A stretch of DNA of 64,000 bases from NCBI GenBank assembly GCA_030848705.1, contig CM061243.1, forward strand, positions 98,516,436 through 98,580,435, in the 5' to 3' direction. The position numbers and the translations under genes are program-made. Positions within the stretch are counted from its first letter, which is position 1; the number at the start of each line of letters is the position of its first letter. This DNA is from Heracleum sosnowskyi. Its lineage: Eukaryota > Streptophyta > Magnoliopsida > Apiales > Apiaceae. Of the stretch, positions 44,201 to 53,700 are shown one piece after another. The notes under the pieces are model-generated. The model ran no database searches and was not told the DNA's origin. It saw only the letters and a list, made by a program, of their open reading frames with translations.

Positions 44201-44923
44201 GATAAGATCAGAGAAAATACGTTTGTGCAATTTAAATGAGAGGATAACATCATCCTCTACTATCTCAACATTAGGACAGCAAAAATTGAATATTAACTGA
44301 CAAAACCTAGATAAATAAACAACATTTCTATTCTCTAGCATCTTCTCACCAATGTTAGTTAAAACTAATCTAGCAACATCGAAATGACTGCCATAGAGAA
44401 GAGAATACCCGATCTGCAGACTATCCGTGGGAATCGCATCCCAATTAGTGCACTTCTTTCCAAAAGCCCGTGTAATGCAATCGAAAAAGAAGCTCCATTC
44501 CTTGCGCAAAAATGGCCTTTTGAGTTGACCTATTTTTGTCAAAGGTCCAGAGTATCCTATCTCTCTCATCATCCTGACTAACTCAGAATCTCCAACAGAG
44601 ACTGTGAATGAATTGAAATCTTCAAGACCCAGAGCATCACGAACAGTTGTGGGAGTTACCACAAACTCTTGATCCTCATATTCAAACAAGATGGACGGTG
44701 ACCCATTCTCCCCTCCATTATCATAAACACCTGTCTGCCAGAAAGATTTGATTTGAGTTGCAGACAGCTTCGACGGTGCGGTGAGAGCAGTGCCGATATC
44801 AGAGTTTGACAAGAAACTCTGAATCAAATGAAACGCCTCCGGTGCGTTCTCATTTGCTACAGGAGCTGAGTAGTTGTTTGGGACAAATTCTAATCCAGAA
44901 GCAGTAAACATTGTTGTAGCCAT
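41216..44923 (-). CDS. Sirevirus extra ORF downstream of pol (env-like position), 1235 aa
   Basis: An uninterrupted frame from ATG 44923 to the stop at 41216. The first 270 residues are globular and resemble the domain often annotated as putative plant transposon protein (FLRKEWSFFFDCITRAFGKK, FCQLIFNFCCPNVEI). A basic patch follows (RRRMKKRRAHRAK). Residues about 350-640 are strongly acidic, with repeated E-A, T-E-D-R and NSD/NSE groups. Residues about 650-760 form a likely coiled coil (LNNRFDENQQMLTNLRNEV), then a basic RQRRSR segment and a second globular region to the end. I see no clear transmembrane helix or signal peptide, so an envelope role is unproven. The product is unknown in function. 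Its intactness contrasts with the truncated 5' half of the element. Confidence 0.85.
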   Translation of the reverse strand: MATTMFTASGLEFVPNNYSAPVANENAPEAFHLIQSFLSNSDIGTALTAPSKLSATQIKSFWQTGVYDNGGENGSPSILFEYEDQEFVVTPTTVRDALGLEDFNSFTVSVGDSELVRMMREIGYSGPLTKIGQLKRPFLRKEWSFFFDCITRAFGKKCTNWDAIPTDSLQIGYSLLYGSHFDVARLVLTNIGEKMLENRNVVYLSRFCQLIFNFCCPNVEIVEDDVILSFKLHKRIFSDLINKDNKKGDVGRLILPDSVQQFIVNLQQQQLGNTEAGPSVSQPQRSKKSKVRAVKSVRINTEAGASNVDDMPQRRRMKKRRAHRAKSVGVDAVAASETETDEETLHQRKRRLVAAHLFGAENISATVVENFDDLEIQEDEAVFGDRVSMEHVTSEVQEEVFDTTVPTEDRVNAETEAPTSKSDDVVEEAANEAPMPTEDRAHDEIADKEATEPQGFYMEIEAHTSIHSAHYTEGVEAAQVTDQIEESLATHTEIISCNLDKGEEVNQMIKVTETILDAAVIEKEQEAVDELNSENIILEALQQSVVEIVQREAEVFAQVNSDIPEAVAEEKIDEAAQFTAENILTVDEADNNKEAGNDAEGSHSHPSIQVSLADDVNSDEAREVNRQTNEHFQNMYYNKWADADCVFSAQRAADFLSNSVKKISNTDVLTSLQATVVQVKSLNNRFDENQQMLTNLRNEVSMRDLTLKTDRTYYSTMFKQQAKDSEEIKKRLGKVEENQIAMSTQLNSISTAIELLTSVLLSDDVKKGESVPKDKCKDTQALRRRDDSTDGGSRENERKILAQRQRRSRVNSERQTNSDRINSGGQSTSKLKSLVVSTNPSTDEEIAARIFMKEHGKNVTIEDIQAEEQMLAEEHKKILEAGIYKKQEIKAPRKKEVGISIKENTQQSIQDTRRPVIGNSDKGKGILIEDEQLPKKEYSTSDIAQVETRLVKSTSDTAQVDVTTKVMTTSDVAQVVQKSTLLPGFSKPKILEDLKLEAVNFSETRTVLGKEAFDKSGLGSHRERRTNNRSQDNISLAESGIGVTQENLDKLESVQLIFHRVLKKQFLLYFMSDGRVYKVGESDVNLKSWEELEYVLYLLKVKNRHTHDVAQVLREKMLRSKAMLGGGVSSVYIPKYRDHAGKIVEMKRNSARFKTALGIKVLEFNLESDKAQYIRLGNDMKKNSIYSLRAAIYQTGEGDLEYKELKEIMIAELENAERRLLIDYLRTIPDVQEVK

Positions 44924-46415
44924 TAGAACAGTTTGGAAGAAAACAAACAGAGAATAGATTATAGTGTTTGCAGTGAAAGTGTTTGAGACAATGTGTGTGA
45001 GTAAAAGCTTATGAAAAGTTGAGGTGTGTAAAAGATTGAACCGTTTATGTGTAGTGTATTTAAATAATAACTGTGAAGATTAAAATCCAAACGTTTTAAT
45101 CATTACTACACACAGCAGGCATCCTTGAAAAGTGTGTGAGTGGGACAGGTGTCAAACAGGTATACGCTGACAGCTGTATGTAACAACTTCCAATACCCAC
45201 GCGCAGTAAAAATAGCCATAATTACCGCATGTCACATTGTTCAAAATACTTAATCTCTCTCTCTCTCTGTTTAATACAAATATGAACCGTTTGTTACCAT
45301 ACTCTTTCCGAATTTCAAAACAAATGTCTAATCTCAAAATTATAAAATGTCTGAAACAAAGAAATTATTTTAATCATCAGAGATTAAAACAAAGTTACCT
45401 CGGCATATGTCACACAATACATCAGTGTTTACCATTTGTCCTTCTTTATCAATAAACTCTTTTCTCAAACTGTACAGGTGTGAAAATATGTGTGTGCAAT
45501 AGCAGAGTTTACCGAAATCAATATTTAGATCATCTCAAAGTGCATAAAATCCACAAACTAAATTAGTAAAAACTGGTTGCCTAAACTCTCATGTATAACA
45601 TAAAATCTGATTTTTATATCTAAACTCTGTATTACTGATATCCTTTCATTTGGATATGTCTTTTATTTTTCACCCCCTTTATATATATATTTTTTTTTTA
45701 TTTTTTTATTTTTTTTTATTTTTATTTTTTTTTATATATATATATATATTTTTTTTTCCAGTAATCAGTGGTTGGCACTAGTCACCAAAAATCAAAGATT
45801 TTAGCCCTTATTTCATACAATAAGTTCCTGGATCTTCCTAGGCACAACACGATCTCAAAGGAATTTGTGCTCTGTTTGGCATCTTTTAATTTGAGGGTGA
45901 ATTATTTGTAATTAATAATCAGAGTGTAGACTTTTCATCAGTTAATACAATTAATTTATGAGAGAAAATGCAAACAGCTAATACAGACTCAGTGTCTAGG
46001 ATCAATAAACTAAGAGATGGTATAAATATAGAGACAGTATCATGCTGTGTTAACTTACTGCACATATTTGAGATCAGAGTCTATATAACTCTTAAGGATT
46101 CATAATTACTTACTGAGAATTATGCCTCATACAAATTTCTTCATTGGTCCATATGTTTCAGACAAAATTACAATCAGAGTATAGAATTAGACTGTAACAA
46201 TCAGAGTATGACCGACATTTTATGACTAACAGAGTTTAGCATCAGAGTTTAACCAACAGAGTATGACTGACACTTCACAGAGTTTACTGACAGAATTTAA
46301 CTGTCAGAGTTTACCATCAGAGTTTAACATGCTGGTGCACATAACAGTTAACACATGCAAGGAATCATGAGCATAAAAATCAAACATGTATAGTTTTTGA
46401 GTCTAACCCGTATCT
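44924..46415 (-). other. Spacer between pol and the extra ORF
   Basis: Non-coding. It contains T-rich low-complexity DNA with TATATA runs (45679-45760) and many copies of CAGAGTTTA, especially at 46220-46330. Confidence 0.75.
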
Positions 46416-48866
46416 CTAGTCGAAACCAGAGATCATTCCAAGTTCATTTACCAATCTTGTAAAAGTAGCTTCACTCAAAGGTTTGGTGAAGATATCTGCA
46501 AGTTGTTGGTCTGTAGACACAAAATGAAGCTCAATATCTCCTTCTTCCACATGTTCCCTGATAAAATGATATCTGATGCTGATGTGCTTGGTCATGGAAT
46601 GCTGTACTGGATTACCTGTCATAGCAATAGCACTTTGGTTATCACAGAAAATAGGTATTTTAGAGTAACTTAACCCATAATCCAGCAATTGATTCTTCAT
46701 CCATAAGATCTGTGCACAACAGCTACCAGCTGCTATATACTCTGCTTCTGATGTGGATGTAGAAATTGATTTCTGTTTCTTGCTGTACCAAGAAACTAAT
46801 CTGTCACCTAAAAATTGACAGCTTCCACTTGTGCTTTTTCTGTCTATCTTACAGCCTGCAAAGTCTGCATCAGAGTAACCAAGTAACTTAAACTCTGATT
46901 CTCTAGGATACCACAAACCAAGAGTTATGGTTCCTTTGAGATATTTGAAAATCCTCTTCACAGCTGTTAGATGAGGCTCTCTGGGATCTGCTTGAAATCT
47001 TGCACAAAGACATGTTGCATACATGATGTCAGGTCTACTTGCAGTAAGATATAGTAATGACCCTATCATTCCTCTGTAGTTTGTCATATCTACTGAGGCT
47101 CCTGTGTCTTTGTCTAGCTTTGTTGCAGTAGCCATGGGAGTTGTAGCAGATGAACTATCAAGCATACCAAATTTCTTGAGTAGATTTCTGGTATATTTTG
47201 CTTGGTTGATAAAAATACCATCATCTGTTTGCTTGACTTGTAAGCCTAGAAAGTAACTAAGCTCTCCCATCATGCTCATTTGATATCTTGACTGCATAAG
47301 CTTTGCAAATTTCTTACAGAGTTTGTCATTAGTAGATCCAAAAATTATGTCATCCACATAGATTTGAACTAACAGCAAATCATCACCAGTATTGAAATAG
47401 AACAAAGTCTTGTCAATTGTACCTCTAGTGAACCCACTTTCTAAAAGAAATTGAGCCAGAGTTTCATACCATGCTCTTGGTGCTTGCTTTAGTCCATATA
47501 ATGCCTTGTCAAGCCTGTAGACATAATCTGGATGCTTGGGATCTACAAATCCTGGTGGTTGCTCTACAAACACTTCTTCTTCAAGCTTCCCATTGAGAAA
47601 AGCACTTTTTACATCCATCTGAAATACTTTAAACTTCTTGTGTGCAGCATAGGCCAGAAAAATTCTTATGGCCTCCAATCTTGCAACTGGAGCAAAGGTT
47701 TCATCATAGTCAATTCCTTCCTGTTGTGAATAACCTTTAGCCACAAGTCTAGCCTTGTTCCTTGTAATCACTCCATCACTGTCAGTCTTGTTTATGAAAA
47801 CCCACTTTGTACCTACAATTGATCTATTCTTTGGTCTAGGTACAAGTGTCCAAACTTCATTTCTTTCAAATTCATTTAACTCTTCTTGCATTGCTGTAAT
47901 CCAATTAGCATCTTGAAGAGCTTCCTCCACTTTCTTTGGTTCTGTTTGAGATAAGAAAGCATGATACAGACATTCATTATTTGTTGCACTTCTAGTTCTC
48001 ACACTAGCATCAGGATCTCCAATTATGAGATCAGGTGTGTGTGCCTGTGTCCACTTTCTTGCTGTTGGTAAGTGGTTTCTTGCATCATTATTGGATCCTC
48101 CCCCTTGATCCATGCTCTCCTGATTCATATGTTGACTTTCTGTAGCATCTGAGGCTCCCCCTGAATTGGATGGCTCAGAGTTTGAACTGTCAGAGTTTGA
48201 ATCAGTTTCCTCAACTGACTCACTTGCTGTGTCTTGTTGAGCTTCTTCACGCTCCCCCTCAACTGGTTCTCTATTTTGTTCAATTTGAGAATTTCCAGAT
48301 TCTTCAGAATTTACCAGTAGAGGTTCAGAGTATGCTTCGTCAGAGTTTGTCAACCCTGCTTCATCAGAGTTTACATCATCAGAGAATAAATCTTCATTAT
48401 CAAAACGTAGTTGATCATATTCATCCTTGTCTTCAAGTCCAGTTATTTTCTTGTCATCAAACGACACATGAATGGATTCCATGATCACTTTAGTTCTCAG
48501 ATTGTAGACTCTGAATGCTTTTGTTGACAATGGATAACCAACAAAGATTCCTTCATCAGCTTTTAACTCGAACTTGGTCAACTGTTCAGGATGAGTCTTC
48601 AACACAAAGCATTTGCATCCAAATATATGAAAATATTTCAAATTTGGCTTCTTATTTTTCACCATCTCATATGGTGTTTTCCCATGCTTGTTGATCAGTG
48701 TGGCATTTTGAGTAAAACAAGCAGTTTGAACAGCTTCTGCCCAGAAATATGTTGGCAACTTTGCTTCATCAAGCATTGTTCTGGCTGCTTCAATTAAAGT
48801 TCTGTTCTTTCTTTCAACTACACCATTTTGCTGTGGAGTTCCAGGTGCAGAAAATTCTTCAGCTAA
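46416..48866 (-). pseudogene. Sirevirus pol: integrase end, reverse transcriptase, RNase H
   Basis: The frame is open from about 48866 to the stop at 46416; the first ATG is 48776. It starts in integrase with PQQNGVVERKNRTLIEAA (the Glu of the catalytic triad) and the C-terminal region ending G-I-F-V-G-Y. An acidic Ser/Glu-rich linker follows. Reverse transcriptase has EVWTLVPRPKNRSIVGTKW, F-Q-M-D-V-K-S-A-F-L-N-G, and the catalytic VQIYVDDIIFG. RNase H has L-G-Y-S-D-A-D-F-A-G, STSTSEAEYIAAGSC, and the A-D-I-F-T-K-P-L end. Everything upstream (the two catalytic Asp residues of integrase, protease, gag) is lost. RT and RNase H look undamaged. Confidence 0.88.
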
Positions 48867-48977
48867 GATATATTATTAAACTCTAAATATTAATTTATTA
48901 TTAAATTAATATTTAATAATAAATATTATTATTAATATTTATTAATATTTATAATTAAAAAAAAATATAATTAACAA
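48867..48977. other. AT-rich filler at the pol break
   Basis: About 110 bp of TTATTAAATATT-type sequence with inverted TTAATAATAAA stretches, separating the pol break from the second integrase fragment. Confidence 0.6.
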
Positions 48978-49204
48978 ACTCTGAATGCTTTAGTTGACAG
49001 TGGATATCCAACAAAAATTCCTTCATCAGCTTTTAAATCAAACTTGGTCAACTGTTCAGGATGAGTTTTCAACACAAAACATTTGCACCCAAAAATATGA
49101 AAATATTTCAGGTTTGGTTTCTTTTTCTTCACCATCTCATATGGTGTTTTCCCATGCCTGTTGATCAGTGTTGCATTTTGAGTAAAACAAGCAGTTTGAA
49201 CAGC
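48978..49204 (-). pseudogene. Second copy of a 227-bp Sirevirus integrase fragment
   Basis: It matches 48508-48734 at a constant offset of 470 bp with about 17 differences and no indels, in the same orientation. It encodes part of the integrase C-terminal region. The divergence argues that it came from a related element rather than from a local copying event just now. Confidence 0.88.
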
Positions 49205-49568
49205 AAATATATATATAATGACAATATTTTTATATTAAACTTATAAAATCCGGGTTTAATATAAGTTTTTTATAACATACAATTTAAATAAGATAATTAA
49301 TAAAAAAATAAAAGTAATATCATATGTTAGAAGAAACTCGGTACATTACAGAACACATATATTTTGTTATTTGCACTTTAGTCACATTTAAATTTTTTAA
49401 GAGCAAATAAATACATACATACCGTTAGATCTATTATTTAAAAAAAATATATATATTTTAATATCTAAAATACTACTAAAGATTACGTCAACAATTTATT
49501 AAATTAAATTATTTATATTATTAATAAAATATTAAAGAAAACCGTGCATCGCACGGGATATAAGCTAG
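49205..49568 (+). mobile_element. Helitron 3' end, 5' end unresolved
   Basis: Hairpin ACCGTGCATCGCACGGG and CTAG at 49565-49568, followed by T. The 5' TC terminus could not be placed. It may lie between 48866 and 48977, in which case the integrase fragment is inside the Helitron. Confidence 0.65.
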
Positions 49569-50484
49569 TATATCTTTATATATATAAAGGAAAACCCTCG
49601 GGAGCTCTCAGATCGTTCGAAAGCTATTTATCTATTTTTCTAGAACTCCTGAATTTTAATTCAATAAAATTAAATTTCCTTATTTAAATTCGAATTTACA
49701 GGATAGAAAAATATCAACTGCCTTTTCAATCTTTACTAATGGAGGAAACAGATATACAATTTTATGAATATTTCCTTTCTCAATTTTGATTCAATAAAAT
49801 GAAAGTTCCTTATTTAAATTTGAATTTATATGATAAAAAAAATCTCAATTACCTTTTAAATCTTTACTAATGAAGGAAACTAAATATAACTATTTATTTA
49901 TTTTTCTAGAGCTCTTGAATTTTAATTTAATATAAATAAATTTACTTATTTAAATTCAAATTTATAGGATAGAGATAATAGTAGTTGCCTTTTAAATTTT
50001 AACTAATGGAGGAAATAAAATATACAATTTTATTATTATTTCCTTTCTCAATTTTAATTCAATAAAATAAAAGTTTCTTATTTAAATTTGAATTTATAAG
50101 ATAGAAAAAATCTCAATTTCCTTTTAAATCTTTACTAATGGAGGAAACAGAACATACAATTTTAATACTCTTTCTTTTCTCAATTTTAATTCAATAAAAT
50201 TAAAGTTCTTTATTTAAATTTGAATTTATAGGATAGAAAAAATCTCAATTATCTTTTAAATCTTTGTTAATTGAGGAAACTAAATATACAATTTTAATTC
50301 AATAAAATTAAATTTCCTAATTTAAATTAGAATTTATAGGATAGAAAAATATCAAATACCTTTTAAATCTTTACTAATGGAGGAAACTGATATACAATTT
50401 TAAGATTCTTTCCTTTCTCGATTTTTATTCAATAAAATGAAAGTTCCTTATATAAATTTGAATTTATAGGATAGAAAAAAGAAA

Positions 50485-50686
50485 AATGCTAGAGGACCAT
50501 AAAAAATGTTCATAAAAATTACCATAATCCACGTGTCATTATCTTATTGATTGTATAAATAATATATTAAATGGACCGCCTGCATTCACAATAACTCCCC
50601 CAATTAGAATGTTTAATGTTGTCATGTCAACAATGCCACGTCATTATGGTAATTTTTATGGTAAAATATTATGGTTCTCTAGCATT
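50485..50686. mobile_element. MITE inside Helitron A
   Basis: About 200 bp with inverted ends AATGCTAGAGGACCATAA and TTATGGTTCTCTAGCATT. GC-richer than its surroundings and absent from the parallel position in Helitron C. The family is uncertain. Confidence 0.75.
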
Positions 50687-52312
50687 ACTCTAGAAAAAAA
50701 AATCTCAATTTCCTTTTAAATCTTTATTAATTGGGGAAACAGAATATATAATTTTAATATTCTTTCCTTTCTCAATTTTAATTCAATAAAATTAAAGTTT
50801 CTTATTTAAATTTGAATTTATAGGATAGAAAAAATCTCAATTGTCTTTTAAATATTTGTTAATGGAGGAAACTAAATATACAATTTTAAATATTTTTTCC
50901 ATTAAAATTTTTAATAATGGAGGAAAGTAAATATATTATTTTAATATTCGATATCTTTATCTTTTTATCTTATCAATCTTTATCTTATTTTTCCTTTTAT
51001 TTATCTTCTTATTTATATATACTAGCTTAAAAACTAAGTATATAATTTTAATATTCAATTTTTTTATTAAGAAACAAAATTTACCATTTTAGTATTCTCC
51101 TAACTTTTCTATTTAAGTCAAATTTTGAAATTTTGAAAATTAAATATCAGTCAATATCATTATACACACACACATCTTTTATTATATTATTATTTTACTA
51201 TGTAAAGGATGATTTAAATTAAATTTCAGATATAATAAAATAAATTAATAAATGATATAATTTATTTAGTAAATTAGTTTGTTATCTATTTTGAGAAAGC
51301 GTTGTTGAGAGAAAACATGTTTAACGAGCTGACCCAATAAATTTAACGAGAGAGCGTATTATTGAGAGAAAACATGTTTAACATGATATAATTTTAGGGT
51401 AGACATTCCTTATTTACACTCAAATTTTTAGGGAAGCCAATAAATATATAAAAGTCAATCCTATTTAAAATTTAATCAAACAAATATTACATTTTTTTCT
51501 CAACTAACTTAAATCATATTTAAGTTTTAATCAATTTTTCTAGAGTTTCACTATTTTAATTAATTCAAATTTTTGGCGAAGACAATAATATATAAAATTC
51601 AATCTTATTTAAAATTTAAATAAACAAAAATAATTTTTTTCTCAACTAAATTAAATCCTATTTAAGTTTTAATCTATTTTTTTAGAGTTTCTCTATTTTA
51701 ATTCAATAAAATTAAATTATCTTACTTAGATTTGAATTTATAGGAAAGACAATAAATATATAAAAATCAATTTTTTTAGAATTTAATCTTTATTATAACG
51801 TTATATTACAATCATGTTTACGATTTAATCTTTATTAGATCTTTATATTATAATTATATTTATAATTTAATCTTTATTATATCTTAAATTGCCAATAAAA
51901 TCATGGCATACTGATTAGTTTTTCTCACGTCACAAATTTGAGGATTTTATGATAACCTGTGTGCATTAATAACATTGCATATTAATGATAACTGTTTGTA
52001 TATTTTAATTTCTAAAAAGTTTTATTATGACGTCTAAGAATATTTAAGAAATTTGTAATTTTGTGATAATACAAATAGTTTTACGTCACAAATTTGAGGA
52101 TTTTATGATAACCCGTGTGCATTAATAACATTGCATATTAATGATAATTGTTTGTATATCTTAATTTTTAAAAAGTTTTATTATGACGTCTAAGAATATT
52201 TAAGAAATTTGTAATTTTGTGATAATACAAATAGTTGAAGTTTGAAGCGGTGGTTAGTACTTCAAGTTTTATTATTCCTTAATTTTAATATTTTTAATTT
52301 ATATGTATTTAG

Positions 52313-53020
52313 TGCAATGGGCGTCGACTCAAGAAAGTATGACACAAAATCGGCATATAAAGTTTAGGGATATTTAATAAAGATTTTGATGCATTTCGTT
52401 GTCAAAGTTTGCACCGAGTTCCAAAATGGTGGCTAAAGTTTGAAAATTGCAAATCGATGGTCAAAGTTTTTACCAAGTTTCAAAATAGTGGCTATACTTT
52501 CAGATTTACAAATCGGTGGCCATACTTTATACCGTATTCCAAAAAGGTGACCGTGCTTTAATAATTTAACAAATAAAAAAAAATGAAAAAAGGAAAATAT
52601 TATTGAAAAGTAATTAATTTAAATATTGATTCAACAGGAACACCAAAAAATTCATTCGGAGTTTTAAAAAAAGATCATCGAGTCTAAATAATTCTCGAAA
52701 AAGAGTTATAGTCAAATTTTCAAAAAGGTTAATATTTAAATTTGACTATTGCATATATTATTAGTATTTTCTGTTTATATGTATTTATTCAACGAGCGTC
52801 GGCTCAAGAAACATGACACAAAATCGGCATATACAGTCTAGGGGATATAAAGATAATTTTGTGATAATATGAATGGTTGAAGAATTAAATGGTGGTTAAT
52901 ACTTAAATATATATTACTACATATTTTTAGTATTTTTTTTTATATGTATTTAGTGTAACGGGTGTCGGCTCAAGAAAATATGATACAAAATCAGTATAAA
53001 AATATGTTAGTAGTTTATTT
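52313..53020 (+). repeat. Three spaced copies of a GGGCGTCGGCTCAAGAAA motif
   Basis: Copies lie at about 52319, 52796 and 52968, each followed by ATGACACAAAATCGGCATA or a variant. Helitron C has the same three at about 62566, 63057 and 63224. Confidence 0.85.
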
Positions 53021-53700
53021 TATTGTTTATGTATGTTATTTTGTAAAATATTGTGTTCACTATTTATATATACTAACATATAGTTGTACCATGTACGAGT
53101 TTTTTAATATATTTTATTAATTAATTAAAAAATTAAAAGATATATTTGGATGTATTAATAAGTTATATATATTATTAACTATTGAAAGATTTCGCGTAAG
53201 GTATTAATGGGAGTGTATTAATGATTGAAAGATATTGTACAATTGGTATCTTTAGGTGTGTTTTGGAAAGGTAATATTGTTAATAAAAAGGTAACATGTT
53301 AATTTAAAAAGTTAACATTAATGATTAAAAGATATAATATAATTAGTATTTTTAGATTTGTTTATAAAAGATAGTATGTTTTAAATTAAAAGGTAACATG
53401 TTTTTAATGATTGAAAAATATAACATAATTAGTATTTTTAAGCGTCCTTATAAAATATAGTGCTTTTTTAATTAAAAAGTAACATGTTTTGGTTAGAAAA
53501 GACAATATCCTATTATTCATATTATTTATAAATTAAAATGACCGAAAACCAGAATACCGAAAAACCTGAAAACCAAAATTTTCAATGAAATGGTTATTAT
53601 ATAAAAGTATACATTTTATATATTTTTTCTTAAATAGTTAATATTTAAAATTTTACAAAACATTTATAGGGCCGCTGCGAAGCGCGGCTTAGTCGACTAG

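Larger units (their letters stand above)
40619..48866 (-). mobile_element. Sirevirus-type Copia element, 5' truncated
   Basis: Minus-strand order is integrase end, reverse transcriptase, RNase H, spacer, long extra ORF, polypurine tract, 3' LTR. An additional ORF between pol and the 3' LTR is the mark of the Sirevirus (SIRE/Maximus) lineage. Gag, protease, most of integrase and the 5' LTR are absent. The homology breaks off near 48866. Confidence 0.88.
49573..53700 (+). mobile_element. Helitron A, first of the head-to-tail array
   Basis: Begins TCTTTATATATATAAAGG after an A and ends with hairpin GCCGCTGCGAAGCGCGGC and CTAG. The 5' half (49600-50930) is built of about nine degenerate repeats of roughly 130-140 bp around CTTTACTAATGGAGGAAAC. 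The 3' half closely matches that of Helitron C. It encodes no Rep/helicase. Confidence 0.85.

Noticed and set aside
42175..44581. Several plus-strand frames of 61-105 residues
   Set aside because: Shadows of the 1235-residue minus-strand ORF.
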